NCBI GenBank assembly: GCA_024500155.1
Contig: CM044874.1
Coordinates: 2,855,001 to 2,919,000 of the forward strand
Origin: Chenopodium formosanum
Taxonomy: Eukaryota; Streptophyta; Magnoliopsida; Caryophyllales; Amaranthaceae
Length of the DNA: 64,000 nucleotides
Direction: 5' to 3'
Shown: positions 45,940-57,700 of the stretch, in pieces
Position numbering within the stretch: position 1 is the stretch's first letter
How the letters are laid out: each line of letters opens with the position of its first letter
Program-made: the position numbers and the translations under genes
Notes under the pieces: generated by a model
The model's database searches: none
What the model saw: the letters and a program-made list of their open reading frames with translations, nothing else
Told to the model about the DNA's origin: nothing

Positions 45940-46198
45940 TATTTTTACTGAATACAAAATTCCTAAATTTGGAATGCCAATTGAAAAATACAATAATTCA
46001 TCACCTAAAATTCTTACTACGGGAGAACCATAGATAAAAATACAAAGTAGTTGTTGATGATTAAATGTCATCTTTGTACCCAACAAATCAACATCGATTT
46101 CATCCCACATTAAAAAAAAAAAAAAAAAAATACCTCAAATTCAAATGTAAATATTTATACTTTATATGAAATTGAGTACTAAGAGATCAATTTAAAAC

Positions 46199-49100
46199 AT
46201 GGGAGATGCAGAGTTAGAGGCAAGGCAGTGTTTAATTAACCCAGAATATGATCCATTACCAACTTCTCTTTTAAGGTGTTTGTATGTTGGTCACTTCTTA
46301 TCAAGATGGAGTGCTAGGTAACTTCTTTTTAAATTTTTATTTTTATGTGACATTTTGGTTTTGCTTGATTGGTTTTGTGGAATTTTTGTTTAATTTGAAC
46401 TAATGGGTAGATGAAAGGACAATTATTTTTGAGCAATTTTGTAAAAAGGGTGTCTTTGAAAAAGGGTTTTAGTGCAATTAATAATGAGGGTGTAAAGGTT
46501 TCTTTCTGTCAACATTGATTTTGTCATCTTTCTATTATTTTTGAGCAAAAGTTGTGTCATATAGCATCTGATATTTGATTGTGAATGAATGCTTCCCTTT
46601 TGCATATTATAGTGGTAACTCTAGGAGGATTAATTCATCACAATATAGTCCATGCCACGAAAAATCGATGTATCGAATAATGTAGTGGTTAGATAAGAGA
46701 TCATGGTTGTTACATAAGAATGGATTTGGGTTTATGATCTTAATTCTTGACATAACTGGTGGCATAAATCTTGTGGGAATTTTTTAGTTTACAGGAACTG
46801 GGGCAAATCATTAAGACAATGATTACTAGGTGTTTTTTATGTTAGTCTTTGCCATCCTTTGCTTGGAGAAATTTTCTGATAGGCATTTCGAATCTTGGAT
46901 ATAATATATTCGCGGTTGTAACTGATGTTATAAGTTTTAGCAATGTTCTGGTGATCTGTCCTAGGAACTCTTGATTAATCTTTATTTCTGGGTGAATTTT
47001 ATGTGCAGAATGTGGGAATTCTCTGTGGCTTTATATATGATTAACATCTGGCCAGACTCATTGCTTCTGACGGCGCTATATGGAGTTGTAGAATCAGCTT
47101 CTGTTGCGCTCTTTGGTCCTATTATTGGGGAATGGGTGAACACACTGGCTTATGTCAAGGTTTGTTCGACTCATCTTATTCGTGCTTAATGATTTATTAG
47201 GTTCAGTGGATGAAATTATGTCCTAAAATTTAATGGTTAAGGGCCTGTTCTCATAGACTGAGCTGAGCTGAACTGAACTGAAATGAAATGAAATGAATAT
47301 TTTATAAGAGAAGGAAATTAGGAGCTGAATTGAGCTGAGCTGAACTGAAAATAAACGTATGAGAACAGGCCCTAAGAATCTGATTTTGTTTTAGTTGGGA
47401 TTTGAAAGTTAATAATAAAAAGTAGGAACTTACATGAAAATAAACGTAGAGAATTGTTGGTTTTAGATACTACAATTTAGTGCAATTTGCAACTTATTCA
47501 TCCAATGCAGCAGAAATAAAATTTGTATCTTGCTTTTCTGCTTACAGGTTCTTCAGCTTTGGACAGTGTCACAGAATCTGTCATTTATAGCTGCTGGAGT
47601 CGCAGTAATTGTTTTACTTGTCTACTCGAGTTTAAAGAGCATAATCTTTACGCCACTTGTTTTGGTAACTTATCTCTCAGGAGCTGTTGCAGTGCTTTCA
47701 ACCCTTGCAGGAACCATCTTGATTGAAAGAGAATGGTGAACAGAATTTATTTTTCAGAAGAGTGCATAACTACACTTCTCTTGTTTTTGCTAGCTTAGTA
47801 AGACAATCTTTTTTATTACTTTTTTACTCATTGAATTTGATTTAACATCATTTTAGGTTTACATAACAGTATAACACCCTTTCAAATATTAATATTGCCT
47901 AATAACAGAAATTTATTCACTTGGCATATTCATACTTTTCAAACCTTCACTTGATGTGTACCAATTTTATTTTTCTGTTCTTTTAATTGCTTAATATTGC
48001 ACTTAATGAACATCTTATCAATCAGTAATTCATCAAAATATATGCAGGGTTGTTGTGATGTCAGAAGACCAGCCTACTGGAGTATTAGCAAAGTTAAATT
48101 CAGTTCTTAGAAGAATTGACCTGGTTTGCAAATTATGTGCTCCAGTGGTTTCTGGTTTTATTGTAAGCTTTGTATCATTGACAGCATCAGCTATATTTTT
48201 GGCCCTTTGGAATGTGGTATCCGTGTGTGTTGAATACTGGTTACTTAGCTCTGTATATGAGGGGATTCCGGCTCTGCGTTTGAAAGATAGCAAAAGAAAG
48301 CAGAACCCATCTTCTGATCCTGAACCAAGCAAGTCTATTTCTGAACAGAACTCCGACTTGCCTATTGAAAACAAAAACAACATTCCTTCTCCCGAAACCC
48401 ATGCATTTGGATGTTTTTCAATACTTCCTTGTCTCGGTGCTTGGAAAGTATACTTAAACCAAGAAGTGGTGCTTCCAGGCCTATCCTTGGCCTTGCTGTT
48501 TTTTACGGTACTCAGGTAGTTTAAGTTTCTATGGCTACTTTACACCCTGTTCATAAAATTACAGAAAGGTGTTTATGGCAAAAATCCTAAAACTGCTTCC
48601 AGAACTTTTCTAGACTTCTACTGTCAAGTGGTGATCAGCTGATCACCATGAACTCAATGAGTGAAGCATCTTTAACCTAACACTATTGATTGTCTTGGGT
48701 TTCAGTCTCACAGAGAGAAATAGAAAAAATGACATACTTTGTTGGTCTTCGTGCAGCTTTGGTTCTCTGATGACTGCTGTCTTGGAATGGGAAGGCATAC
48801 CTGCATATCAGATAGGTATAGCCCGAGGCATAAGTGCTATTGTAGGAATAACAGCAACCTTTACCTATCCAGTTCTAGAGTCGAAAATTGCAACTCTTAG
48901 GACTGGACTTTGGTCCATTTGGTCTCAGGTATGAGTACCTTTATAGAATTAAGAATACTTGATGCCAGATCTTCACCTATCATGTCATATCACTGTTTCA
49001 ATCTGAATTAGTAATTTGATACCATGTTAATGTTTTCTCATATACTTGTGATGCTTCGTGCAGTGGTCAATTCTTCTTATATGTGTTGGTTCTATATGGG

Positions 49101-50102
49101 TCAAAAACAAGCTACCATCTGCATATATGTTAATGAGTGGCGTTGCAGCATCTCGTCTTGGATTATGGATGTTCGATTTAGCTGTCATCCAACAAATGCA
49201 GGTGAACAGGCAACAGAATCTTTCTATTTAAGGGAATAAACAGGATCAGTCACTGCAGAATTTACCTGTTGTGGTTTCTGGCTCATGCTTTCTACTAGAT
49301 AAGCACTACTTTATGCTGTTTTCACTTTTCAGGACCAAGTGCCAGCCTCTGATCGCTGTATTGTGGGAGGGGTCCAGAATTCCATCCAGTCTGCTATGGA
49401 TTTGTTAGGTTATATCATGGGAGTAATTGTCTCTAATCCAGAGGTAACCGTGATTTCATTCATAATTTAACTGTCTGTGTATGCTGCTCGAGTGCTCGAT
49501 TGGTTTTAAAAATCAGTTTCACCATATTATCTTTTCATATATTTTATCAGTATATTTTGAGATGCATTTGGATCAAACTTCTAACTCAAAAAACGAAAAC
49601 AAACAAGGGCATAGGCCTTCAGCTTAGTCATAGTCTCATATCACTTGTTAGTCTAAGGGCACCTAAATATTGTTCTGACATCGAGGTTTAATCACTTTCA
49701 TGGATGTGAAAAGTGCTATATCAGTGACCCGATTTTCATGGAGGTTATATCATAAGTCATGCAATGTTCATACCATACATAACCAATGAATTGGACCATT
49801 AGCCAGGCTGTAGGCAGGGAATTTTCCCTTGCCCCTTGCCTCGGGTGCTCTAGGGTACATGGATTTTAATTGTGCTCACTAACTGTAAATCTAACACGGT
49901 AACAGTAACACTACTGAATTTGACTCCGTTGTGATTATGACTTGTTTTGCAGCACTTTTGGGTGTTGATATTGATATCCTTCGTAATAGTAACATCAGCT
50001 GCAATACTCTACACACTGCACATATGGCGTGTCCGGAAGCACTTATTTCACTTTGAGAAGCTATATGGATTAACTCAAAGATTTCTTGGATCATCCTCCT
50101 GA
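46199..50102 (+). CDS. FPN1/2: Ferroportin / iron-regulated transporter (IREG, SLC40 family), eight exons
   Basis: Coding exons are 46199-46317, 47009-47159, 47548-47735, 48048-48515, 48757-48928, 49064-49201, 49333-49443 and 49953-50102. Every junction is GT-AG and in phase, giving about 498 residues. Recognisable ferroportin segments are LRCLYVGHFLSRWSARMWEFSV, TALYGVVESASVALFGPIIG, RRIDLVCKLCAPVVSGF, EWEGIPAYQIGIARGISA and SAYMLMSGVAASRLGLWMFDL. About 10-12 hydrophobic spans are visible, with a hydrophilic Ser/Lys/Glu loop in the middle (exon 4). Family members export Fe2+, and in some cases Co or Ni, across the plasma membrane (IREG1/FPN1) or into the vacuole (IREG2/FPN2). Sequence alone does not decide which. 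Intron 2 carries a MITE and the promoter a Stowaway element. No lesions are seen. Confidence 0.95.
47241..47372. mobile_element. Tourist-like MITE with CTGAA repeats (copy 5), in ferroportin intron 2
   Basis: Perfect 14-bp inverted ends (GGGCCTGTTCTCAT, ATGAGAACAGGCCC) are flanked by TAA at 47238-47240 and 47373-47375. The interior has GAGCTGAACTGAACTGAAATG repeats. It is the cleanest member of the family here. Confidence 0.92.
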
Positions 50103-51620
50103 ACTAATATTCTAGGTGGCCTTGTAAATTGTAATGAACAAATATCACATCATAAAGTGTTTTTTTTTTCCTTTTATTTTTTATATAGCTTCATAAATGG
50201 TTGGATAATAGAAATCTAATGTTTCTCCCTTTGATCTTTTAAGGAAATTATTTGGTTATCAGATTTCCCTGTCTTTTGTTGAAAGGTTCAAAAGAGATCA
50301 AAAGGTCTGACGTGAAATTCATTTTGGTGTGCCAAAAAAGTAGTGATACAGCTACATTTTGCTTTGTTGGGGCTATTTTTATTTATATCAGTCTCTTTTT
50401 AGTCATGGTATCAATATTACAAAGTTATTCAGCTGGGAGATACATTAGATATTTAGATGACATTTATGTCATAGACTAATCATGTGTATTAATTTTTATT
50501 CCGCGTAATTATTATATGACATATTTTGCTTGTTTGCACTCGTCTGCTAAATCTACATATTATGCACCCAAGTACACACATTAAGAGATGTGGCGCCACA
50601 CTCGTGTAAAATGACTAGTGGTTCCAAATGCATAAAACAGTTTGGTCGTATGCCCTCTTAAATTAATGACTAAAGTCTAGTGAACTAATGATGCCTCTTG
50701 CTTTACCTCAGGAGGTATCTTATAAAACACAGTTTCTAATTTCCCCTTTGATTACCCACAGGATTTTTTTTCAAGAGTTATTCCATTTAATTTATAAATA
50801 TAAATGGACCCGTGAAATATATATAGGCAACAAAAGTTGCTTGAACTTCGTCCAATTGAGTAAGTTGCATTATTTTAGGAGATAAGGATTGCAAATTGCC
50901 AAACTTTTTAATGTGCTCTCACATCTCGAGTTATTGTGTGAAACATGTAATATAGATCAGAGTACTTTGTACTGTATTATATACTGAAGTTGCATGATGG
51001 CTCTATCCTATTCACTTTTTTTTTTTTTTTTTTTTATTTTTTTTTTTTTTTGAAAAAACACTTTGTTTTAACTTATCTTTATATAATAAAGTTAGGTAAG
51101 GATTAATAACTTCGAATGAGATAAGTTTTGATCAGAATTGATAATGTATAACCAAGCTCAATTTACAACTAGTATTACAACAAATATGAGTTTATGCATA
51201 TTCTAATTAGATCATATAAGTTTACATAAAATTAGATAAATAAGATGCACCTTTAGAATATTAAGTAATAAATTAATGTAAGATATGTTTATTGATGTAA
51301 GACACTCATTCAATATAGGTAGTCTATAAATATTATGATTGTAATGTCTTGCTAGAAACCACTAATGCCTATGGATTAGATTAGTGTTATAGACCTAAAT
51401 ATGTCCTCCATGCTCCATTTAATGGGCCTACAAAGTCACACATATACATTTTATGTCTAGTGTGTTAAATATAAGAGGATTTAGTGATCCCATTAATAAA
51501 TGACTTTAATAGCACACATTGGTATTTCACATGATACCAACAACAAATCATATTGATACCAACAAAACATTTTTACGTTCGTTGTATCACTGAGTAAGGT
51601 GGTTGGTATCATGGTTATAC
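50103..51620. other. Ferroportin 3' flank and intergenic
   Basis: The 3' UTR probably extends a few hundred bases. Long T runs lie at about 51017-51050. No other gene is seen. Confidence 0.4.
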
Positions 51621-51627
51621 TTCATTA

Positions 51628-51671
51628 CCGTGACTATTTCATTAATCAAGCTTGACTTATATACAAGATTA

Positions 51672-51726
<55 letters not shown>

Positions 51727-51863
51727 AGATTACAACCATAATGTTAGGCTAAGAATACTAAACTGACTAGCTACAATTAAGGGCTAAGAATAAGGCTAAT
51801 CTATACACCTAACAAATATAACAACTGTACAAAACAAAATATATCACAACATATTCTAATACA
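51628..51863 (-). repeat. 3' LTR with (TA)n expansion
   Basis: It matches the LTR at 52850-53040 except for about 60 extra bases. These are a (TA)n run at about 51678-51722 bordered by two copies of TATACAAGATTACAA. Confidence 0.8.
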
Positions 51864-52849
51864 CCCCCTTAATCTGAGCGGGAGGCAAACAGACGCTTAA
51901 ACTATCTCTAAAATCTTCAAATATTACTCGTGGTAGTCCTTCTGTAAAGATATTCGCAATTTGCTGCCTAGATGGAACATGGAGAACTCAGACTTCACCC
52001 CTAGCCACCTTCTCACGAACGAAAAGAATGTCCATCTCAATATGCTTGGTACGCTGATGCTGTACCGGATTACCGAAAGGTAAATAACACTCACATTATC
52101 ACAATACATCAATGTTACCTTCTTAATCGGACAATGGAGCTCCTATAACAGATTACGAATCCAACAAGACTCGGAAACTACATTGGCCACACCCCTGTAC
52201 TCTGCCTCAGCACTAGACTTGGAAATAGTAGCTTGGCGTTTAGATGACCAATAAATCAAATTATCACCAAAAAATACACAACATCCGGACGTGGAACGTC
52301 TCGTATCGGGGCACCCACCCCCAATCAGCATCAGTATATGATATAAGTGTAGAAGAAGATTATGGATAAAGACGTAAACCATGCTCAAGAGTACCTTGTA
52401 CGTACCGAATGATGCAGTTAAGATTAGCCATATGAGTCTCCTTTGGATCATGCATGTGTAAGTATACTTGTTGAACGACATAAGATATATCCGGCCTCGT
52501 AAAAGTGAGGTATTGCAGCGCCCCAGCAAGGCAGCGATATAAGGTCGAATATGCAAAAGGGGATCCCGACAAAGCACAAACCTTCGGCTTAGCTTCAACC
52601 GGAGTGGTCCTTCATAGCAAACTCAGAGCTACGAAGGGACATAATAGAACCCCTTAGCGCATTAATAGAAGCTGTAAGAATTATGTTATCAACATACAAT
52701 AACAAATAAGCCACATTCGAGCCATCACGATAAATAAATAGAGAATTGTCACTCCTGCTGTTAGTAAAACCAATTGAAGAAGAAGAAGAAGAAGAAGGGG
52801 CGGAACAACTAGGGTGTAGCGGAAAATTCGCCCTAGACCTCTGATACCA

Positions 52850-53040
52850 TGAAGGAATTATATTCCGTGACTATTTCATTAATCAAGCTTGACTTATATA
52901 CAAGATTACAAGCATAATGTTAGGCTTAGAATACTAAACTGACTAGCTACAATTAAGGGCTAAGAATAAGGCTAATCTATACACCTAACAAATATAACAA
53001 CTATACAAACTTGAATATATCACAATATATTCTAATAACA
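52850..53040 (-). repeat. 5' LTR of the deleted Copia element
   Basis: 191 bp. On the minus strand it starts TGTTATTAG and ends CCTTCA before the primer-binding site. Confidence 0.85.
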
Positions 53041-53760
53041 CCAACATGTGTTATGACATTATTTTTTTTCAAATGCGGTAAAAGTGAATGGACGATAATG
53101 CCGTTGTTAGAGTCGTTTATGACTCTAATAGTTAAGAGTCCAAGAATTCCTCTTAATGTTAGGAATTATATTGTGCATATTTGACATTTCTCGAAAACAA
53201 ACTTGTTATGTGGTGTTCAAAATTCATTGGCAATAGTAATAGATATTAGTAATAGTGGTAAAGAGGCAACAAATCTGGTAGCGCCAACAGTTATCTTGTT
53301 AGGAAAGTCGGTGGATGCACACAACAAATGTACCATTAATGCTTGATATGTTACACCCGATCATTTTTTTAACTTTCTTCATGACACTTCGACAATACTT
53401 TAATTTGTACATGGTTTTAATAAAGAGAAGAAAAAAATAAATGAGTGAATATGTGACCCAACTCGAAAGAAATATGTGTTAAACATTTTTGACAAATAAA
53501 TTAGGACACCCGAAATAGGATAGTTATAGCAAGATAAGATTAGTAGAATTAGTTGGTAAATTAAGTTAAAAAGCTTCTCAAACACTTGTAAAACTAGGTA
53601 GTGAAGTTATAGAAATTTTCTACAAAAAGAAAACACATGTCAATGTTGTTGGTGATGTTTTAAGAGGCGGCAAAACAAGAAAATAAACAAACACCATATT
53701 CCCATCATTTAATTTTACAAAATAAAAAAATAAATAAATACAACCCAAATACTTCCATTT
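53041..53760. other. Intergenic
   Basis: Nothing is recognised. The last part is likely promoter of the carrier gene. Confidence 0.4.
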
Positions 53761-53799
53761 ATTAAAAAATCTTCCTTTTTCATTTCTTTTCTTCTTCAA

Positions 53800-53891
53800 C
53801 CCGGTCCCCGCCTCCGCCGCCGCCGCCGCTAACCGGAGAAATTGGGCGGTGCCGCCATGAATTCAACCTCCTCCCACCATTTAATTTCATG
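53800..53891 (+). other. Probable 5' untranslated exon with an upstream ORF
   Basis: A GC-rich CCGCCGCCGCC leader precedes GCCGCCATGA, with an ATG at 53857. A good donor (TTTCATG, then GTAATT) ends the exon at 53891, and an acceptor at 54745-54746 (ATTCAG) starts the next. Across this splice the ATG gives a 16-codon upstream ORF ending before the main ATG. The exon start is not defined by sequence. Confidence 0.45.
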
Positions 53892-54792
53892 GTAATTACA
53901 TTCTTTTATTTACTTTTTTGTTAAATTTCCTTTTAATTTGATGCTGTGTTCTCGAATTTGATTATGGAATCTGCTCAATTAGTACTTTTTTTTCTTTCTA
54001 TAATTGCAACAATTTATGGATTATTTGGTAACTTCATATTTTTGTTTAGCTTTTTTTTTGTTCTAAATGGAGTAATTTTTTGGGTTTTTTGAATTAAATA
54101 AGTACACTAGCAATGTGTAAAAGGTTGGAGATTTTAAAGAAATTATTATTTTTGGTAATAAATCAATTTTAAGTACTACGTATATATGAATAATTTGATT
54201 TCTGGGAAATAGCCCTTTAATCAGTTAATTAACGAGAGGACAAAAGGAATATATTTTTAGTGATTGTAATGCATTGCAGCTTTGAAGGGTGTTACAAGAA
54301 AATAAATTGGGGGTAATGCTGAATTTAATTCTTTGGCGGGTATTTTCTCTCTCCTAAAATTAATTTGAATCATTATTGTTTGATTTTCTGTTAGTTTATT
54401 TGATTTAATTGGAAGTTGGTTAGGTGGGTATTTACATGTTAATGTTCTGATTTTTTTGTGGTATTTGAAAAGGCTGAAAACACAAGAACCCTAATTTTGG
54501 AGAGTGATTTGGGGTTTTTTTTAGCATAAAGTAAATTTGTTGGGGCAAGCAAGAGTGTACAACCCTTTAAAGAGAAATGAGTGTTTCTATTCTGTGTTTG
54601 TGATTACATTGATTGATTCTTAGTAGGTGATGCAATTGGACTTTAGAACATTTGATGCTCGGTTTTCTGTTTGTTATTTTATTGATAATCTGGAGTATCT
54701 AAGTTGCTTTGAGTGACTGATGGATGTCTTGCATTCTGGTATTCAGGCTTTCCAGTTGTTAGTTTAATCTGAGAAGTTTTTTCGGAAAGGTG

Positions 54793-57700
54793 ATGGAGGA
54801 GCCTAGTCAATTGAAATGAGCACTGATAGATGCGTCAGCAGGAGCCATCTCTGGTGCTATATCTCGCACTGTTACCTCTCCTCTGGATGTCATTAAGATC
54901 AGGTTTCAGGTAATCAGTTTATATATGTACAGATGTATTGTTTTGAAATACTTTTTTTCTTATTTTTGGTTGATGTTGGTATTTTTGTTAGCGTTGAAAG
55001 AATATGTGTTTCAATAAAAGCTCAAATCTTTGCAATCCTTGCTGTCACATGCTTAGTTTCTGGGAGTTTATATTTTCTTCAGCCCAGGATTTGAGATTGT
55101 GTGAAATACTTTAGTTATGAAAATTTTCGGCCTATATACTTATATAGTATTCCCCATAATAAGCTTTACTCAAACTAATGTCGATTTGAAGAGTTGAATG
55201 CAATTGTGCTGATGCCATGTAGGCACCTCTATGTTAAGTGGGGCAAAGGGAAGCATCATTAACAAACACCAACACCCCACCCCCACCCCAAATTTTATCC
55301 ATTTCTATCATGTCTATTGCATTAGAAAATGTGTACCAAGGACTTCCAACTCTTGGATTTCACAGAGTTTGCTGATGATCCTGCAAGAGAAATCTGTAAT
55401 TATTTGGTTTGCTTGGTATTTTTAGGCTTGTAAAATGACTCTATACTCAATGTCTCTACTACTTACGGAGTATATCACAATTTTTAATGTGTCTAACTCT
55501 TGTATTAATATATTCCTATTCCTGTGTCCATTTTTACTGATCCAATAATTTGCCCTTCTTTTTCGCTTTAGAATTATTCCTTCTGTATCTGACAACTAAG
55601 AACATGTATATACTTCGTATATGTAGTTTATTCTACAACGACAAATGGATTTGTTGCTTTTATGTTCCATCAGGAATGAGAACTTGATGAGTAATACCGA
55701 TATTTTAATTTTTTCTTCTTTTGTTGGCTTAGTGTGCCTAATTCTTTGTGGAATCAGAAGCAACAATTTCCCAGGTTTATGCTAGTTCTCTTGTTTTGTG
55801 TGATGTGTATCCATGCAAATGGGTCAGATTTGACAACTGTGAACATGAATGCTGATTCTTTTCGGCTTTCTTTACTTGTAAAACATATTTATTTAGCATC
55901 TATTTTTCACAGGTACAACTGGAACCAACAACTTCATGGGCTTTGCTTCACAAAAACATGTATGGACCGTCAAAGTACACTGGAATGTTACAGGCAGCTA
56001 AAGACATCTTAAGAGAGGAAGGACCACGGGTATGAGCATGATCATCTCTTGTTGCATGATGAATTTCTTATAAGACTGTTGTCCTAATTTTACGCTTACA
56101 ATGTGTGGAATAGAGAGCTAGAAAGTTTTAAAGATGCCTTTGATAATGATGCCTGTGGTCTTAGGAACAAATGTCTCAACTAGAAAACCATATTATATTA
56201 CATGATAGTATATCTTTTTAAGTTATTGAACATATTATCGGAGTTTCTCTTCTTTTCGTTATCTCTTCTCCATTTGTAGAAACGGAGATTATGAGAATGT
56301 GGGATTTGTTAGCCTAATTTGACTAATTATATGATTATAGGTTATCAAGTTTTGACATCTTCATAAGGTTGCTTCTTGAATTTAAAGATCTCAGTAGTAA
56401 TTGATTGTCCTTTTTTTTGTTGGAAGTGGTGATCTAGGTTACAGCACAAAGTTCTCTGTACTTTCGTTACTTATGTTTGTTCAGTCTGCTTGGGTTCACT
56501 TGTTGAAAATTAATTGTAATTTTGTTGATTGCTGTAGGGTTTTTGGCGTGGGAATGTCCCAGCTTTGCTCATGGTTATGCCATATACATCCATACAATTC
56601 ACAGTCTTGCACAAGTTTAAGACATATATGTCTGGCTCTTCCAAGGCAGGTTTGTTTGCATCTACTCATATATGATGTTTTTCTTTTAAAGTCTGCAGTC
56701 AATGCATGACACTGGCAAAGCGTTATATCTGAGGTTTGCAAGATCATAATCTAGAAAATGGTATTTATGTAGCTTAAAAATCAAGTTTTTAATGGGATTG
56801 TTGCTAAGAATAGATTGTTTTCAGGGGTTTTTAGAGTATGCTATTGTAATGCTCTTGTATCTGCAATTCTCACTACTAAGGTTGTTTGTATTGTTATGAA
56901 ATGCAAAATAAATAAATGCTTAGCTAATTTCAGTATGGAATGTGTAATTTTCTTTGTGGATTTCTTATTAAATCTAATCAAGTGGCTTTCATTTTTTTTA
57001 ACTCATGTGTTAGAAAGTCCTTCTTTGCTTAAACATTCTTCTATAGAGCACTATTGGCCCTTGCCTGTGGCAGGACTGAGGAATCAGTTGTTCATAACCT
57101 TACCCCTGTGATTAGAGAGAAGCTTTTACCTTGGGGCTTAATCTTAGACCCTTTTTTTTTTCGTTTTTACAGCTTAAGGGGGGCAGAGTCCCTACAAGAT
57201 GAAATCACAAATAAAGATGAAAGTACAGAGAAAAATAAACTAACAAACTAAAATATCTTAAAGAGATCAAGCAGAAACTGTTCTTGACATCTCCACTCCG
57301 ATTATATCTTCATGGAAGATACGACTTAAATCTAGAGGTGGAATTTGGATAAGTTCATTTGTGATGTTCCTTTTTTTTTTTTCTCTTATTAGCCTATTAA
57401 CTCAGATAAGTCTTAGAGCTTTGGTGTGAAGGTATAATTAGCCTATTACTTGCTACTCGGTAGTCCGTATAGCTTTTCATTTTCTCTTGTCATTTTTAAT
57501 CGAATGGCATTGTTCTTTAATGTCAATGGTAAGCTAAAAATATTGTATGTTTTTATTCGTGATGTGAAGTACCACTTTGAAGCCATTTTCAGATTCTACC
57601 TTTATGTTTAGAGCTGCTTAAATATTCTAGTCAATCATGACATCTTCGAATGTGTGGCTTACTGTTGTCTTTTCTGATATGCAGAAGACCACATCCATCT

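Larger units (their letters stand above)
51628..53040 (-). mobile_element. Internally deleted Copia element
   Basis: On the minus strand the 5' LTR is 53040-52850, followed at once by the primer-binding site TGGTATCAGA (52849-52840). About 90 bp of leader then jumps directly into the reverse-transcriptase end (SLFIYRDGSNVAYLLLYVD). RNase H fragments follow (GALQYLTFTRPDISYVVQQV, YTDADWGW, SSAEAEYRG, HIEMDI-like). Then come a purine tract (GATTAAGGGGG) and the 3' LTR (51863-51628). Gag, protease, integrase and most of reverse transcriptase are missing, and the remaining frames carry shifts and stops. The 3' LTR edge (about 51628) diverges from the 5' LTR, so its limit is approximate. No target duplication was found. 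Confidence 0.85.
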
